From NCBI GenBank assembly GCA_045640165.1, contig JAZUEK010000056.1, forward strand, positions 1 to 27,506: DNA of 27,506 nt. Direction: 5' to 3'. Below the pieces are notes generated by a model, which saw only the letters and a list, made by a program, of their open reading frames with translations, was not told the DNA's origin and searched no databases. Source of the stretch: RGIG426 sp045640165. GTDB taxonomy: Bacteria > Bacillota > Clostridia > Oscillospirales > Acutalibacteraceae. Shown here piece after piece: positions 7,531-13,905 of the stretch. The translations under genes and the position numbers were made by a program. Each line of letters opens with the position of its first letter. The first letter of the stretch is position 1.

Positions 7531-8625
7531 ATGCAACCCCAAATTCCTCGCTTTTTTATGGGAACGTCCACCAAATCCGGCTTTTGCGGCTTTCCGCGCG
7601 ACCTGTTTGAAAACGACCCCACCGCCCATGCGTTTCTCATCAAATCCGGTCCCGGCACCGGCAAATCCACCTTGCTTCGCGCCCTCGCCACCGCGTTCCG
7701 CGCGCAGGGTGAAACCGTGGAAGAATACGCCTGCTCGTCCGACCCCGATTCGCTGGACGGCATCGTGTTTTCTGCCCGTCGCGTGTGCGTGTTCGATGCC
7801 ACCGCGCCGCACGTTATCGAACCGCAGATGTGGGGCGTAAAGGAAGAAATCGTCTCACTCGGCGACGCGCTCGACAGCGCGGCTCTCGCCGCAAAACAAG
7901 CGGAAATCGCGGCGGCACAAACCCAAAACGCCGCGGCGCACGCGCGTGCACGCCGCTTTCTTTCCGGTGTCGCCACATTGCGTGCCGATCGCCTTTCCCT
8001 CGCCGCGCGCGCCCTCAACGAAGAAAAACTCCGCAAAACCGCCGCACGGCTCATCAAAACAGAGCTGTCCGCGGCCACGCATCCCGTTCCGGTTTGCGGA
8101 GAACAGCGGCGATTTTTATCCGCCGTTACTCCGAAAGGCTTGCTCTCCTATCCCGAAACCGTGCCTATGCTCTGTTCGCGCGTTCTCGCCTTAGACGACC
8201 CGTTCGGCGCCGCCGCACCCACGCTTTTGGAGGCTCTTCGCGCCGCCGCCGCGCAGAACAATCTGCCGCGAATCGTCTGCCCTCATCCGCTGTGCCCCGA
8301 CCGCCTCGCGCACCTGCTGTTACCGTCGGTCGGCGTGGCGTTCGTCACCGTCGATCGCACCTTTGCGTTCGCGCAACCGACACGCACGTTGCACCTGCGG
8401 CGGTTATATGACGAGACGGTCGTGAAAGCGAACAAAAACCGAACAGCGTTCGATAAAAAAGCCGAACACGACCTGCTTTCGGCGGCGGTCGCCGCGCTTA
8501 ATGAGGCCAAAATCGCCCACGATTTGCTCGAAATCCCCTATAAATCCGCTATGAATTTCAAAAAAGTTGAAACCGTAAAAACCGCTCTATATCAACGAAT
8601 TTCAGCGTTTCAAAAACAAGAATGA
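7531..8625 (+). CDS. PRK06851-type P-loop ATPase with a degenerate second half
   Basis: 364 residues. The N-terminal half has a P-loop KSGPGTGKSTLL (38-49) and the family block CSSDPDSLDGIVF followed by VCVFDATAPHVIEP and EEIVSLGDALD, which I recognise from the PRK06851 group of Firmicutes NTPases. As I recall, those proteins are internally duplicated and carry a second GxPGTGKST motif in the C-terminal half. Here the matching place, after FLSAVTPKGLLSYPETVPML (196-215), reads VLALDDPFGAAAPTLLEAL, so the second P-loop lysine is gone. The cellular role of the family is unknown to me. AAAGGAG lies about 10 bases before the ATG. It stands alone, divergent from proS, with no convincing promoter visible in the 180-base gap. 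Confidence 0.85.
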   Translation: MQPQIPRFFMGTSTKSGFCGFPRDLFENDPTAHAFLIKSGPGTGKSTLLRALATAFRAQGETVEEYACSSDPDSLDGIVFSARRVCVFDATAPHVIEPQMWGVKEEIVSLGDALDSAALAAKQAEIAAAQTQNAAAHARARRFLSGVATLRADRLSLAARALNEEKLRKTAARLIKTELSAATHPVPVCGEQRRFLSAVTPKGLLSYPETVPMLCSRVLALDDPFGAAAPTLLEALRAAAAQNNLPRIVCPHPLCPDRLAHLLLPSVGVAFVTVDRTFAFAQPTRTLHLRRLYDETVVKANKNRTAFDKKAEHDLLSAAVAALNEAKIAHDLLEIPYKSAMNFKKVETVKTALYQRISAFQKQE

Positions 8626-8626
8626 A

Positions 8627-8645
8627 AAATTTTTTGAAAAAATTT
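8627..8645. repeat. Perfect AT-only palindrome after the ATPase gene
   Basis: AAATTTTTT-G-AAAAAATTT directly follows the stop codon. It lacks GC pairs, so it is a poor intrinsic terminator by itself, though it may bend DNA or end transcription weakly ahead of the next promoter. Confidence 0.4.
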
Positions 8646-8656
8646 CAAAAAAACTC

Positions 8657-8684
8657 TTGCAATTTTCGCAAAAGGGATTATAAT
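8657..8684 (+). promoter_or_regulatory. Promoter of the small membrane protein gene
   Basis: TTGCAA (8657-8662), a 16-base spacer and a perfect TATAAT (8679-8684). Transcription is expected to start near 8691, inside the first of two LexA boxes. Confidence 0.8.
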
Positions 8685-8686
8685 GA

Positions 8687-8698
8687 GAACAGATGTTC
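8687..8698 (+). promoter_or_regulatory. LexA (SOS/DinR) box 1
   Basis: GAACAGATGTTC fits the Gram-positive LexA operator GAAC-RNRY-GTTC at every position. It begins 3 bases after the -10 box and covers the expected transcription start, an ideal place for repression. Confidence 0.75.
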
Positions 8699-8699
8699 G

Positions 8700-8711
8700 G
8701 AACAAATGTTC
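8700..8711 (+). promoter_or_regulatory. LexA (SOS/DinR) box 2
   Basis: GAACAAATGTTC, a second full match to GAAC-RNRY-GTTC, starts 13 bases after the first box and is also followed by GG. Two operators at this close spacing suggest tight or cooperative control. Confidence 0.75.
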
Positions 8712-8749
8712 GGCTCTGTTCGATTTTTCCCGAAAGTGAGGATATAGAT

Positions 8750-9109
8750 ATGTTGAATTTCATCAGTAGTTTGGTTCTCGGAGCGGTGGCGCTCTCGATG
8801 TTTGCCCGTGCTCATTTTGAATTTACCAAAACGATTGCGCTCGTCCCTGCGGCGATGGCGGCGATGGATTTGTATTTGGCGAGCGTGCTCGAAGCCGGGC
8901 TGTTCCCCGTGCTCACCGCCTTGCTCGTGCTGTTTCGCGTCAGCGCGATCGCCCTCGGTGTGTGCGTATTGCGCGAAGACGCGAAACTCGCGAAAAAACG
9001 CGAGGAAACTCGCCGCCGTGCCAACCGCCAGATTCTCTGCGCCACCCACGGCATCGAGCCGGTGTTGGCAAAACGCGTGGAATCGGCCCGTTTGTCCAAA
9101 GTCGCGTAA
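8750..9109 (+). CDS. Small three-helix membrane protein under SOS-type operators (unknown function)
   Basis: 119 residues, no family recognised. Three hydrophobic segments (about 2-18, 27-47, 52-74) are followed by a strongly basic stretch (75-95, AKKREETRRRANRQ) and a short basic tail, predicting an inner-membrane protein with a cytoplasmic C-terminus. There is no LysM or other domain. The ATG at 8750 was chosen because GTGAGG lies about 9 bases upstream and the hydrophobic stretch begins there; the in-frame ATG at 8693 lies inside the LexA boxes. The promoter carries two LexA boxes, so induction after DNA damage is inferred. Known SOS-induced small membrane proteins include division inhibitors and toxins, but nothing in the sequence proves either. 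A strong terminator follows. Confidence 0.75.
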   Translation: MLNFISSLVLGAVALSMFARAHFEFTKTIALVPAAMAAMDLYLASVLEAGLFPVLTALLVLFRVSAIALGVCVLREDAKLAKKREETRRRANRQILCATHGIEPVLAKRVESARLSKVA

Positions 9110-9136
9110 GTTTCCTTTTCTGAAATTTTCTGAATC

Positions 9137-9175
9137 AAAAAAGCCCGAGAGAAAGTCTTTCTCTCGGGCTTTTTT
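9137..9175. terminator. Bidirectional intrinsic terminator
   Basis: A long near-perfect hairpin with arms based on AAGCCCGAGAGAAAG and CTTTCTCTCGGGCTT, flanked by AAAAAA on the left and TTTTTT on the right, separates two convergent genes. It can end transcription from both sides. Confidence 0.93.
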
Positions 9176-9186
9176 GTTGCTATGTT

Positions 9187-10335
9187 TTATTCGGTTTTTG
9201 TATAAGCGAACGAGCGATTTCCCTCATCGTAGTAAGCGCAAAGCAGTTGCACCACGCGGTTATAACTGGACGAACTGTCCTCCACCGATTGATACCGAAG
9301 TGCCTGACCGCCGGGAATATCCATCTGACCGCCGTCGATGGAATCCCAATACGCGTTTTGCGCTTTCAGGTCTCGCAAAACCCCTTTGGAGCAATGCTTT
9401 TCCGCTTTTGCCCACAACTCCAAATCCGCATCGTACAGTGCGTTGGAACAATAGAGATACGCCTGCAAATACCCGGAATAGCGATAATCGGGCGACGGAT
9501 GCGAAAAGCACGCCAGCGCCCCGAAAAAGTTGGCCTCGTCCTCTTTGGCAATGCCGCGCAGGTGTGCCATTTCGTGTTCCGCCGCAAACGGAATCTCGAT
9601 TTCCGGCACGTCTATGTTAATATTCGGCTCTAAAAGCAATGAAAAATACACGCCGCTCATCCCGGCCACCTGCGACCATTTGTGCGAAAGATGGGTCACC
9701 GGTTTCACCCGTGTAACGTTATGTTCCAAAAACGGATATTCCGCCGCAAGCGGCTCGTATCCCTCACCGGCGCGATCGAGCGTCTCCCCGATTTCGCCAC
9801 ACAAAAGCGCGCGTCCCTTGTCGTCTTCCGCCAGCGCTTTTCGCTCGCTCGACGCGCAGTCGGCGAGCATCACACACACTTCATAAAGCTCGTCATTCAA
9901 GGGATTTTGCCTTACTTGCAGTCCACAAAGTTCCTCGGCCGGAAGTCGATGATAGTTGGCGCCGGACACACACATATGGAACAAAACAAGAAACGACACA
10001 ATCCATCCAAACACACGCAAAATACGAAGCGGATGACTTTCCGGTTGTTCCTCGTGGCGAAGCGTACGCCAAACCGTCTTAAACAGCACCACCAAAAACA
10101 CAAGCGCAAACACGCCCAAAAATGCAAAAATTCCGTATTCCGTCAGCGACACCGGCGCAAGCGACACGAGCTTTCCGAGCGTGGTGGTGAGAAAGTGCGA
10201 AATGCCACGCGAAAACACCTTCTCGGTAAATTCCGGCACCAGCGGCAAAATGCCCGTAAGAAGCAGCGCAATTACCGCCGGAATCGTCCAGCCGAGCGCA
10301 CGCCAAAACCATTTAAGCAAGCTGTCTTCTCTCAT
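9187..10335 (-). CDS. DUF3810 membrane protein with HExxH motif
   Basis: 382 residues. Three membrane segments lie at about 13-31, 66-88 and 106-124, followed by a domain of about 250 residues outside the membrane core. HEMAHLRGIAKEDEANF (254-270) is an HExxH zinc-protease signature with downstream acidic residues as possible third ligand. The layout of N-terminal helices followed by HE-AH-RGIA-EDEANF matches the DUF3810 family of Firmicutes, whose substrate is unknown. The start at 10335 has GGAGG 9 bases upstream; the open frame extends much further 5', antisense to prmA, without a ribosome site. It is divergent from prmA. Regulation is probably constitutive; a TATAAT box at 10365-10360 precedes it. 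Confidence 0.87.
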   Translation of the reverse strand: MREDSLLKWFWRALGWTIPAVIALLLTGILPLVPEFTEKVFSRGISHFLTTTLGKLVSLAPVSLTEYGIFAFLGVFALVFLVVLFKTVWRTLRHEEQPESHPLRILRVFGWIVSFLVLFHMCVSGANYHRLPAEELCGLQVRQNPLNDELYEVCVMLADCASSERKALAEDDKGRALLCGEIGETLDRAGEGYEPLAAEYPFLEHNVTRVKPVTHLSHKWSQVAGMSGVYFSLLLEPNINIDVPEIEIPFAAEHEMAHLRGIAKEDEANFFGALACFSHPSPDYRYSGYLQAYLYCSNALYDADLELWAKAEKHCSKGVLRDLKAQNAYWDSIDGGQMDIPGGQALRYQSVEDSSSSYNRVVQLLCAYYDEGNRSFAYTKTE

Positions 10336-10359
10336 TTTGCCGCCTCCTTTCGTGGTTTC

Positions 10360-10388
10360 ATTATACCCGTTTTTTCGGCGATGCGCAA
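10360..10388 (-). promoter_or_regulatory. Probable promoter of the DUF3810 gene
   Basis: Minus-strand TATAAT (10365-10360) is perfect. At a 17-base spacing the -35 is only TTGCGC (10388-10383), so the -35 is weak. Confidence 0.5.
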
Positions 10389-10427
10389 CCCTTTTTGCAA
10401 TTCTATTCGAAAACTTGCAATTTCCTC

Positions 10428-10456
10428 TTGCCAACGGGGAAAAAAGTTGGTATACT
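10428..10456 (+). promoter_or_regulatory. Promoter of the prmA-argS operon
   Basis: TTGCCA (10428-10433), 17 bases, TATACT (10451-10456). A further TATAAT at 10465-10470 could serve as an alternative -10. This is the only good promoter I find ahead of ten tightly packed genes. Confidence 0.7.
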
Positions 10457-10515
10457 ATATTGGTTATAATGCGCGTATTATGGATTTTTGTTTTAATAAG
10501 AAAGGAGTGTGCGCC

Positions 10516-11442
10516 ATGGATTGGACCGACGTAACCGTCACCGTTCCTCGCGAAAACGCGGAATTGGCCGCCGCCATCGCTTCGATGGTCGTAACCGGCG
10601 GTGTTTACGTGGAGGACTACGGCGACTTGGAAGAAATGGTGCAGGAGATTGCTCATATCGACCTTATCGACGAAGACCTGCTCGCCAAAAATCGAGAAAA
10701 CGCCGTGGTGCACGTCTATATCAGCCCCGAGGAAAATCCGGCGGAGGCGCTCGGCTTTTTGCGCGAACGCTTTTCGGAAGCCGGCATTCCGTTTTCGCTC
10801 GGCGACCAATCCGTCCGCGAAGAGGACTGGGCGACCAACTGGAAACAGTATTTTCATCCCCAACCGGTGGGCAAGAAGTTGCTCATCTGCCCGTCGTGGG
10901 AAGAGCCGGGCGACGTGGGCGACCGCGCCGTGCTGACGCTCGACCCCGGCATGGCGTTCGGCACGGGCGAACACGCCACCACCCGTCTTATGCTCGAGGC
11001 GATGGAAGAATATATCACCCACGACACCCACGTGTTGGACGTCGGGTGCGGCAGCGGCATTTTGTCGATGGCCGCGTTGCTGCTCGGCGCGAACAACGCC
11101 GTCGGCGTCGATATCGACCCCGTCGCGGTCAAAACCGCGATTGAAAACGGCGAGCGCATCGGTATGACCGCACCGCGCTACGAAATGCGGCTCGGCAACC
11201 TTGCCGAAGCGGTAGAGGGCGAGTTCCAAGTCGTCGTCGCCAACATCGTGGCGGATGCCATTTGCGCGCTGTCGCCCGACGTGCCGCGGTTTTTGGCAAA
11301 AGACGGCGTCTACCTTGTCTCCGGCATCATCGACACGCGCGAGCAGGACGTGCTGTCTGCTCTCACCGCCTGCGGATTTCAGGTGGTAGACAGAAAGGAG
11401 AGTGGCGGTTGGCTATGTCTTGTGACCAAAAAGGCAGTTTAA
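10516..11442 (+). CDS. prmA: Ribosomal protein L11 methyltransferase
   Basis: 308 residues, SAM-dependent enzyme that methylates lysines and the N-terminus of ribosomal protein L11. The N-terminal substrate-recruiting domain (1-110) includes EEDWATNWKQYFHP (102-115), typical of PrmA. The catalytic domain has LDPGMAFGTGEHATTRL (142-158), the SAM-binding DVGCGSGILSMAA (175-187), GVDIDPVAV (197-205) and the NIVAD segment (243-247). AAAGGAG ends 8 bases before the ATG; a longer in-frame extension upstream has no ribosome site and crosses the promoter. It is the first gene of the long plus-strand run, and its 3' end overlaps rsmI. Confidence 0.96.
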   Translation: MDWTDVTVTVPRENAELAAAIASMVVTGGVYVEDYGDLEEMVQEIAHIDLIDEDLLAKNRENAVVHVYISPEENPAEALGFLRERFSEAGIPFSLGDQSVREEDWATNWKQYFHPQPVGKKLLICPSWEEPGDVGDRAVLTLDPGMAFGTGEHATTRLMLEAMEEYITHDTHVLDVGCGSGILSMAALLLGANNAVGVDIDPVAVKTAIENGERIGMTAPRYEMRLGNLAEAVEGEFQVVVANIVADAICALSPDVPRFLAKDGVYLVSGIIDTREQDVLSALTACGFQVVDRKESGGWLCLVTKKAV

Positions 11443-12263
11443 CGCTTGTCGGCACGCCCATCGGCAACCTCGGCGACTTTTCGCCGCGCGCCGTCGAAGC
11501 ACTCCAAAACGCCGACCTCATCGCCGCGGAAGATACGCGCGTCACACTGAAACTCTTAAACCATTTCGGCATCAAAAAACCGCTCGTCAGCTATTTTGAA
11601 CACAACAAACGTGACCGCGGCGAGCAACTGCTCTCCCAAATGGAAACCGGCACCAACCTCGTGCTCGTCTCCGACGCCGGGATGCCGGCCATCTCCGACC
11701 CGGGCGAAACGCTGTGCAACAGTTGTCACGAACGCGGCATTCCGGTTACCGTAGTGCCCGGCCCAACGGCTGTCACCACAGCGATTGCCCTTTCCGGCTT
11801 TCCGTCGGGGCGGTTTACGTTCGAGGGCTTTTTGTCCACGAACAAAAAAAGCCGCGCCGACCACTTAAAGAGCGTAAAAGACGAAATGCGCACCATGGTG
11901 TTTTACGAAGCACCCCACAAGTTGCGCGCCACCGCGCGCGACTTACGCGACACGTTCGGCGCCGACCGTCCGGTGGCGGTCATCCGCGAGCTGACCAAGC
12001 TTCACGAAGAGGTGTGGCGCACCACGCTCGGCGAAGCTGCCGCGCGCTACCGCGAGGAAGAGCCTCGCGGCGAATACGTACTGGTTGTCGGCGGCGCCAC
12101 CCCGAAAGAGGAAACCGCCGCATTCACCCTGGACCTTGCGGTCACGCTCGCCCGTGACCTTGTAAACGACGGAAATTCCGCCTCTGCCGCCGCCAAAGAA
12201 GCCGCGGCGCAAACGGGATTTTCCAAAGGCGAAATTTATAAACGATTGGTGGAAGACGAATGA
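11409..12263 (+). CDS. rsmI: 16S rRNA (cytidine-1402-2'-O)-methyltransferase
   Basis: Tetrapyrrole-methylase-fold enzyme that 2'-O-methylates C1402 of 16S rRNA. Clear motifs: LVGTPIGNLGD near the N-terminus, AAEDTR, VSDAGMPAISDPG, VPGPTAVTTAIALSGFPSGR and FYEAPHKL. The start is ambiguous. AAAGGAG within prmA ends 8 bases before a TTG at 11409 (protein LAMSCDQ onwards, read with Met) and 14 bases before the ATG at 11415. The TTG has better spacing, so it is listed, but the ATG is possible and changes only two residues. Either way the gene overlaps the 3' end of prmA, suggesting translational coupling. The TGA overlaps the ATG of the next gene. Confidence 0.94.
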   Translation: MAMSCDQKGSLTLVGTPIGNLGDFSPRAVEALQNADLIAAEDTRVTLKLLNHFGIKKPLVSYFEHNKRDRGEQLLSQMETGTNLVLVSDAGMPAISDPGETLCNSCHERGIPVTVVPGPTAVTTAIALSGFPSGRFTFEGFLSTNKKSRADHLKSVKDEMRTMVFYEAPHKLRATARDLRDTFGADRPVAVIRELTKLHEEVWRTTLGEAAARYREEEPRGEYVLVVGGATPKEETAAFTLDLAVTLARDLVNDGNSASAAAKEAAAQTGFSKGEIYKRLVEDE

Positions 12264-12871
12264 TTCTCTGTGCCATTGATCCGGCGATTGCGTCGGTAAT
12301 GATTCGCATTTTCGTGCTGTTCATCTTGATTGCCATTGTGCTTGTGCTGATGAACCGCCGTTACGACAAAGGGCAAAAAGCCCGTTCCGAGATGTTGGCG
12401 CTTCAGTATAAAACGATGACGCGCGACCTGCTTGACGCCGCTCCCGACGAGGATTTGGTCGACGCGGTCGTCGCCAACCTGAACGGTAAACTGGACCCGA
12501 AAATGCCCGACCCGTATCACACGATTCCCCTGCTCTCGCGCGAGCGTAATCTTGTGTATGCGCTGTGGCTGTGCGACCACGAACTGAACAACGGCAACTT
12601 TGCCACCATGCAAAACACCGGCTCGTTCCGTTTTCTCGATGCCGCCGCCGACGCCTGCGAACAAATCGGCGCGGAAAAATGCGCCGCCGCTCTGCGTGAG
12701 GCGTTCCAAAACGCCGCGGACGAAGACGTGCTGGCCGATTGCCACGTGGCGTATATGGAAGCACGCGGCGAGGAGACTCCCTGCGAGCGACTCGTTGCGT
12801 TCGTGCGCGATAATGCCGCCGCCTTTTTGGACGTGGCGGAAGAGACCCCCTCGTCCTCGGACGAAATCTGA
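12260..12871 (+). CDS. Membrane-anchored DUF4375 (DMP19-like) protein
   Basis: 203 residues. One membrane helix (about 13-31) is followed by basic MNRRYDKGQK, so the rest is probably cytoplasmic. Residues 97-150, with ALWLCDHELNNGNFATMQNT, then GSFRFLDAAADACEQIGA, resemble the DUF4375 domain, in which an NGGF-like turn precedes a helix ending in IGA. The Neisseria member DMP19 is a DNA-mimic protein; that function cannot be transferred here. The fusion to a membrane anchor is unusual for the domain as I know it. The ATG overlaps the rsmI stop (ATGA), a coupled start, and the gene ends 20 bases before the lipoprotein. The domain call rests on pattern memory only. Confidence 0.78.
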   Translation: MILCAIDPAIASVMIRIFVLFILIAIVLVLMNRRYDKGQKARSEMLALQYKTMTRDLLDAAPDEDLVDAVVANLNGKLDPKMPDPYHTIPLLSRERNLVYALWLCDHELNNGNFATMQNTGSFRFLDAAADACEQIGAEKCAAALREAFQNAADEDVLADCHVAYMEARGEETPCERLVAFVRDNAAAFLDVAEETPSSSDEI

Positions 12872-12891
12872 ACCCGAAAGGAGCCTCGCCG

Positions 12892-13905
12892 ATGAAACCG
12901 ATTTCTCGCTATTTGGCGTTTTGTGCCGTTCTTGCTTTGTGCCTAACGGCTTTTTCGGCGTGCAAAAAAGAGGAACCTTCCACCTCCGACGTCTCTGCCG
13001 CCCCCACGGCCGCTCCCACAAATGCGGAGGGACTGACGGAATCCGACCGCGCGTTTGCCTTGTATGAAACCGCGGCAAAACAGCGCGCCTCCGCCACCGG
13101 ACTGGACGCAACGCTCACCGGCGGCGCCACCGTCACCAACGACAAAGAGACCGTCGAGTGGAAATTGGACGTCTCTTGGGTTTCTCAACAAAAAACGAAA
13201 GAATCCTCTGATTTTATCGACCATTTGACCGAAACCATCGAAAAAAATAACGACGTCACCGAGCGTGACGTCTATTACGGCGGCGGCGTGATGTACGTCG
13301 CCCAAAACGGGCAGAAATTCCGCCAAATCGTGGACCGAAAAACCGCGCTTGCCGAAACGGCACTGTTCACTCTGCCCACCCTTACCAAAGCCGCTTTTTC
13401 CACGCCGCTGATTGTCTCGGAAAAAGGCAACACCGTGCTGTCGTTGCCGATGAACGGCGACATTCTGTCGGAAGAACTGCTTTCGGAAGACGGCGCGCTC
13501 GCCTATCTGCTCTCCGGCGTTTCCGAAGAAACAGAATACACGTTCGGCGACGTTACCGTCACCCTCTCCATTGACGAAAACGGCGCGCTCGTCGGCTACA
13601 ACGTCTACTACACCGTCACCGCGAACGACGAACTGCACACGTCCGCAACGGTTTCCCTCTCCATCATCTACGACCGCGTTGACCAACAAATCACCGTCAA
13701 GCTCCCCGACGCCTCGCACTATAAAGAACGCATCGGAAGCGGCCTTTCCCGTGAAGCCTACGCCGTAATGACCGACGTGGTCGATTTGCTGTTCGGAGCA
13801 GACGGCGAACGCATCAGCACGTTTGACGATGCGTATACTGCCGCCTGTAAACAATATACGAAGTCCATTGTGGACGAGATTGTGGAGTGGTTTGAAGAGC
13901 AATGA
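12892..13905 (+). CDS. Lipoprotein of unknown function
   Basis: 337 residues. The signal peptide ends with the lipobox FSAC (Cys24), followed by a Ser/Ala/Thr/Pro-rich linker (25-50), so the protein would be anchored outside the membrane. The rest is rich in alternating polar/hydrophobic strands (VYYGGGVMYVAQNGQKFRQ; VTLSIDENGALVGYNVYYTV), suggesting a large beta-sheet half-barrel of the general LolA/LppX kind, but I do not recognise a named family. AAAGGAG lies 10 bases before the ATG. Its stop overlaps the start of the GT39-like gene by four bases, so the two are probably translated together and may function together. No frame damage is seen. Confidence 0.85.
   Translation: MKPISRYLAFCAVLALCLTAFSACKKEEPSTSDVSAAPTAAPTNAEGLTESDRAFALYETAAKQRASATGLDATLTGGATVTNDKETVEWKLDVSWVSQQKTKESSDFIDHLTETIEKNNDVTERDVYYGGGVMYVAQNGQKFRQIVDRKTALAETALFTLPTLTKAAFSTPLIVSEKGNTVLSLPMNGDILSEELLSEDGALAYLLSGVSEETEYTFGDVTVTLSIDENGALVGYNVYYTVTANDELHTSATVSLSIIYDRVDQQITVKLPDASHYKERIGSGLSREAYAVMTDVVDLLFGADGERISTFDDAYTAACKQYTKSIVDEIVEWFEEQ

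Noticed and set aside
7428..8078. 216-residue minus-strand ORF opposite the ATPase gene
   Set aside because: Ser/Arg/Ala-rich shadow that would also cross the proS promoter.
10336..11229. N-terminal extension of the DUF3810 reading frame to 11229
   Set aside because: It is antisense to prmA and crosses two promoters; the GGAGG site at the 10335 start decides.
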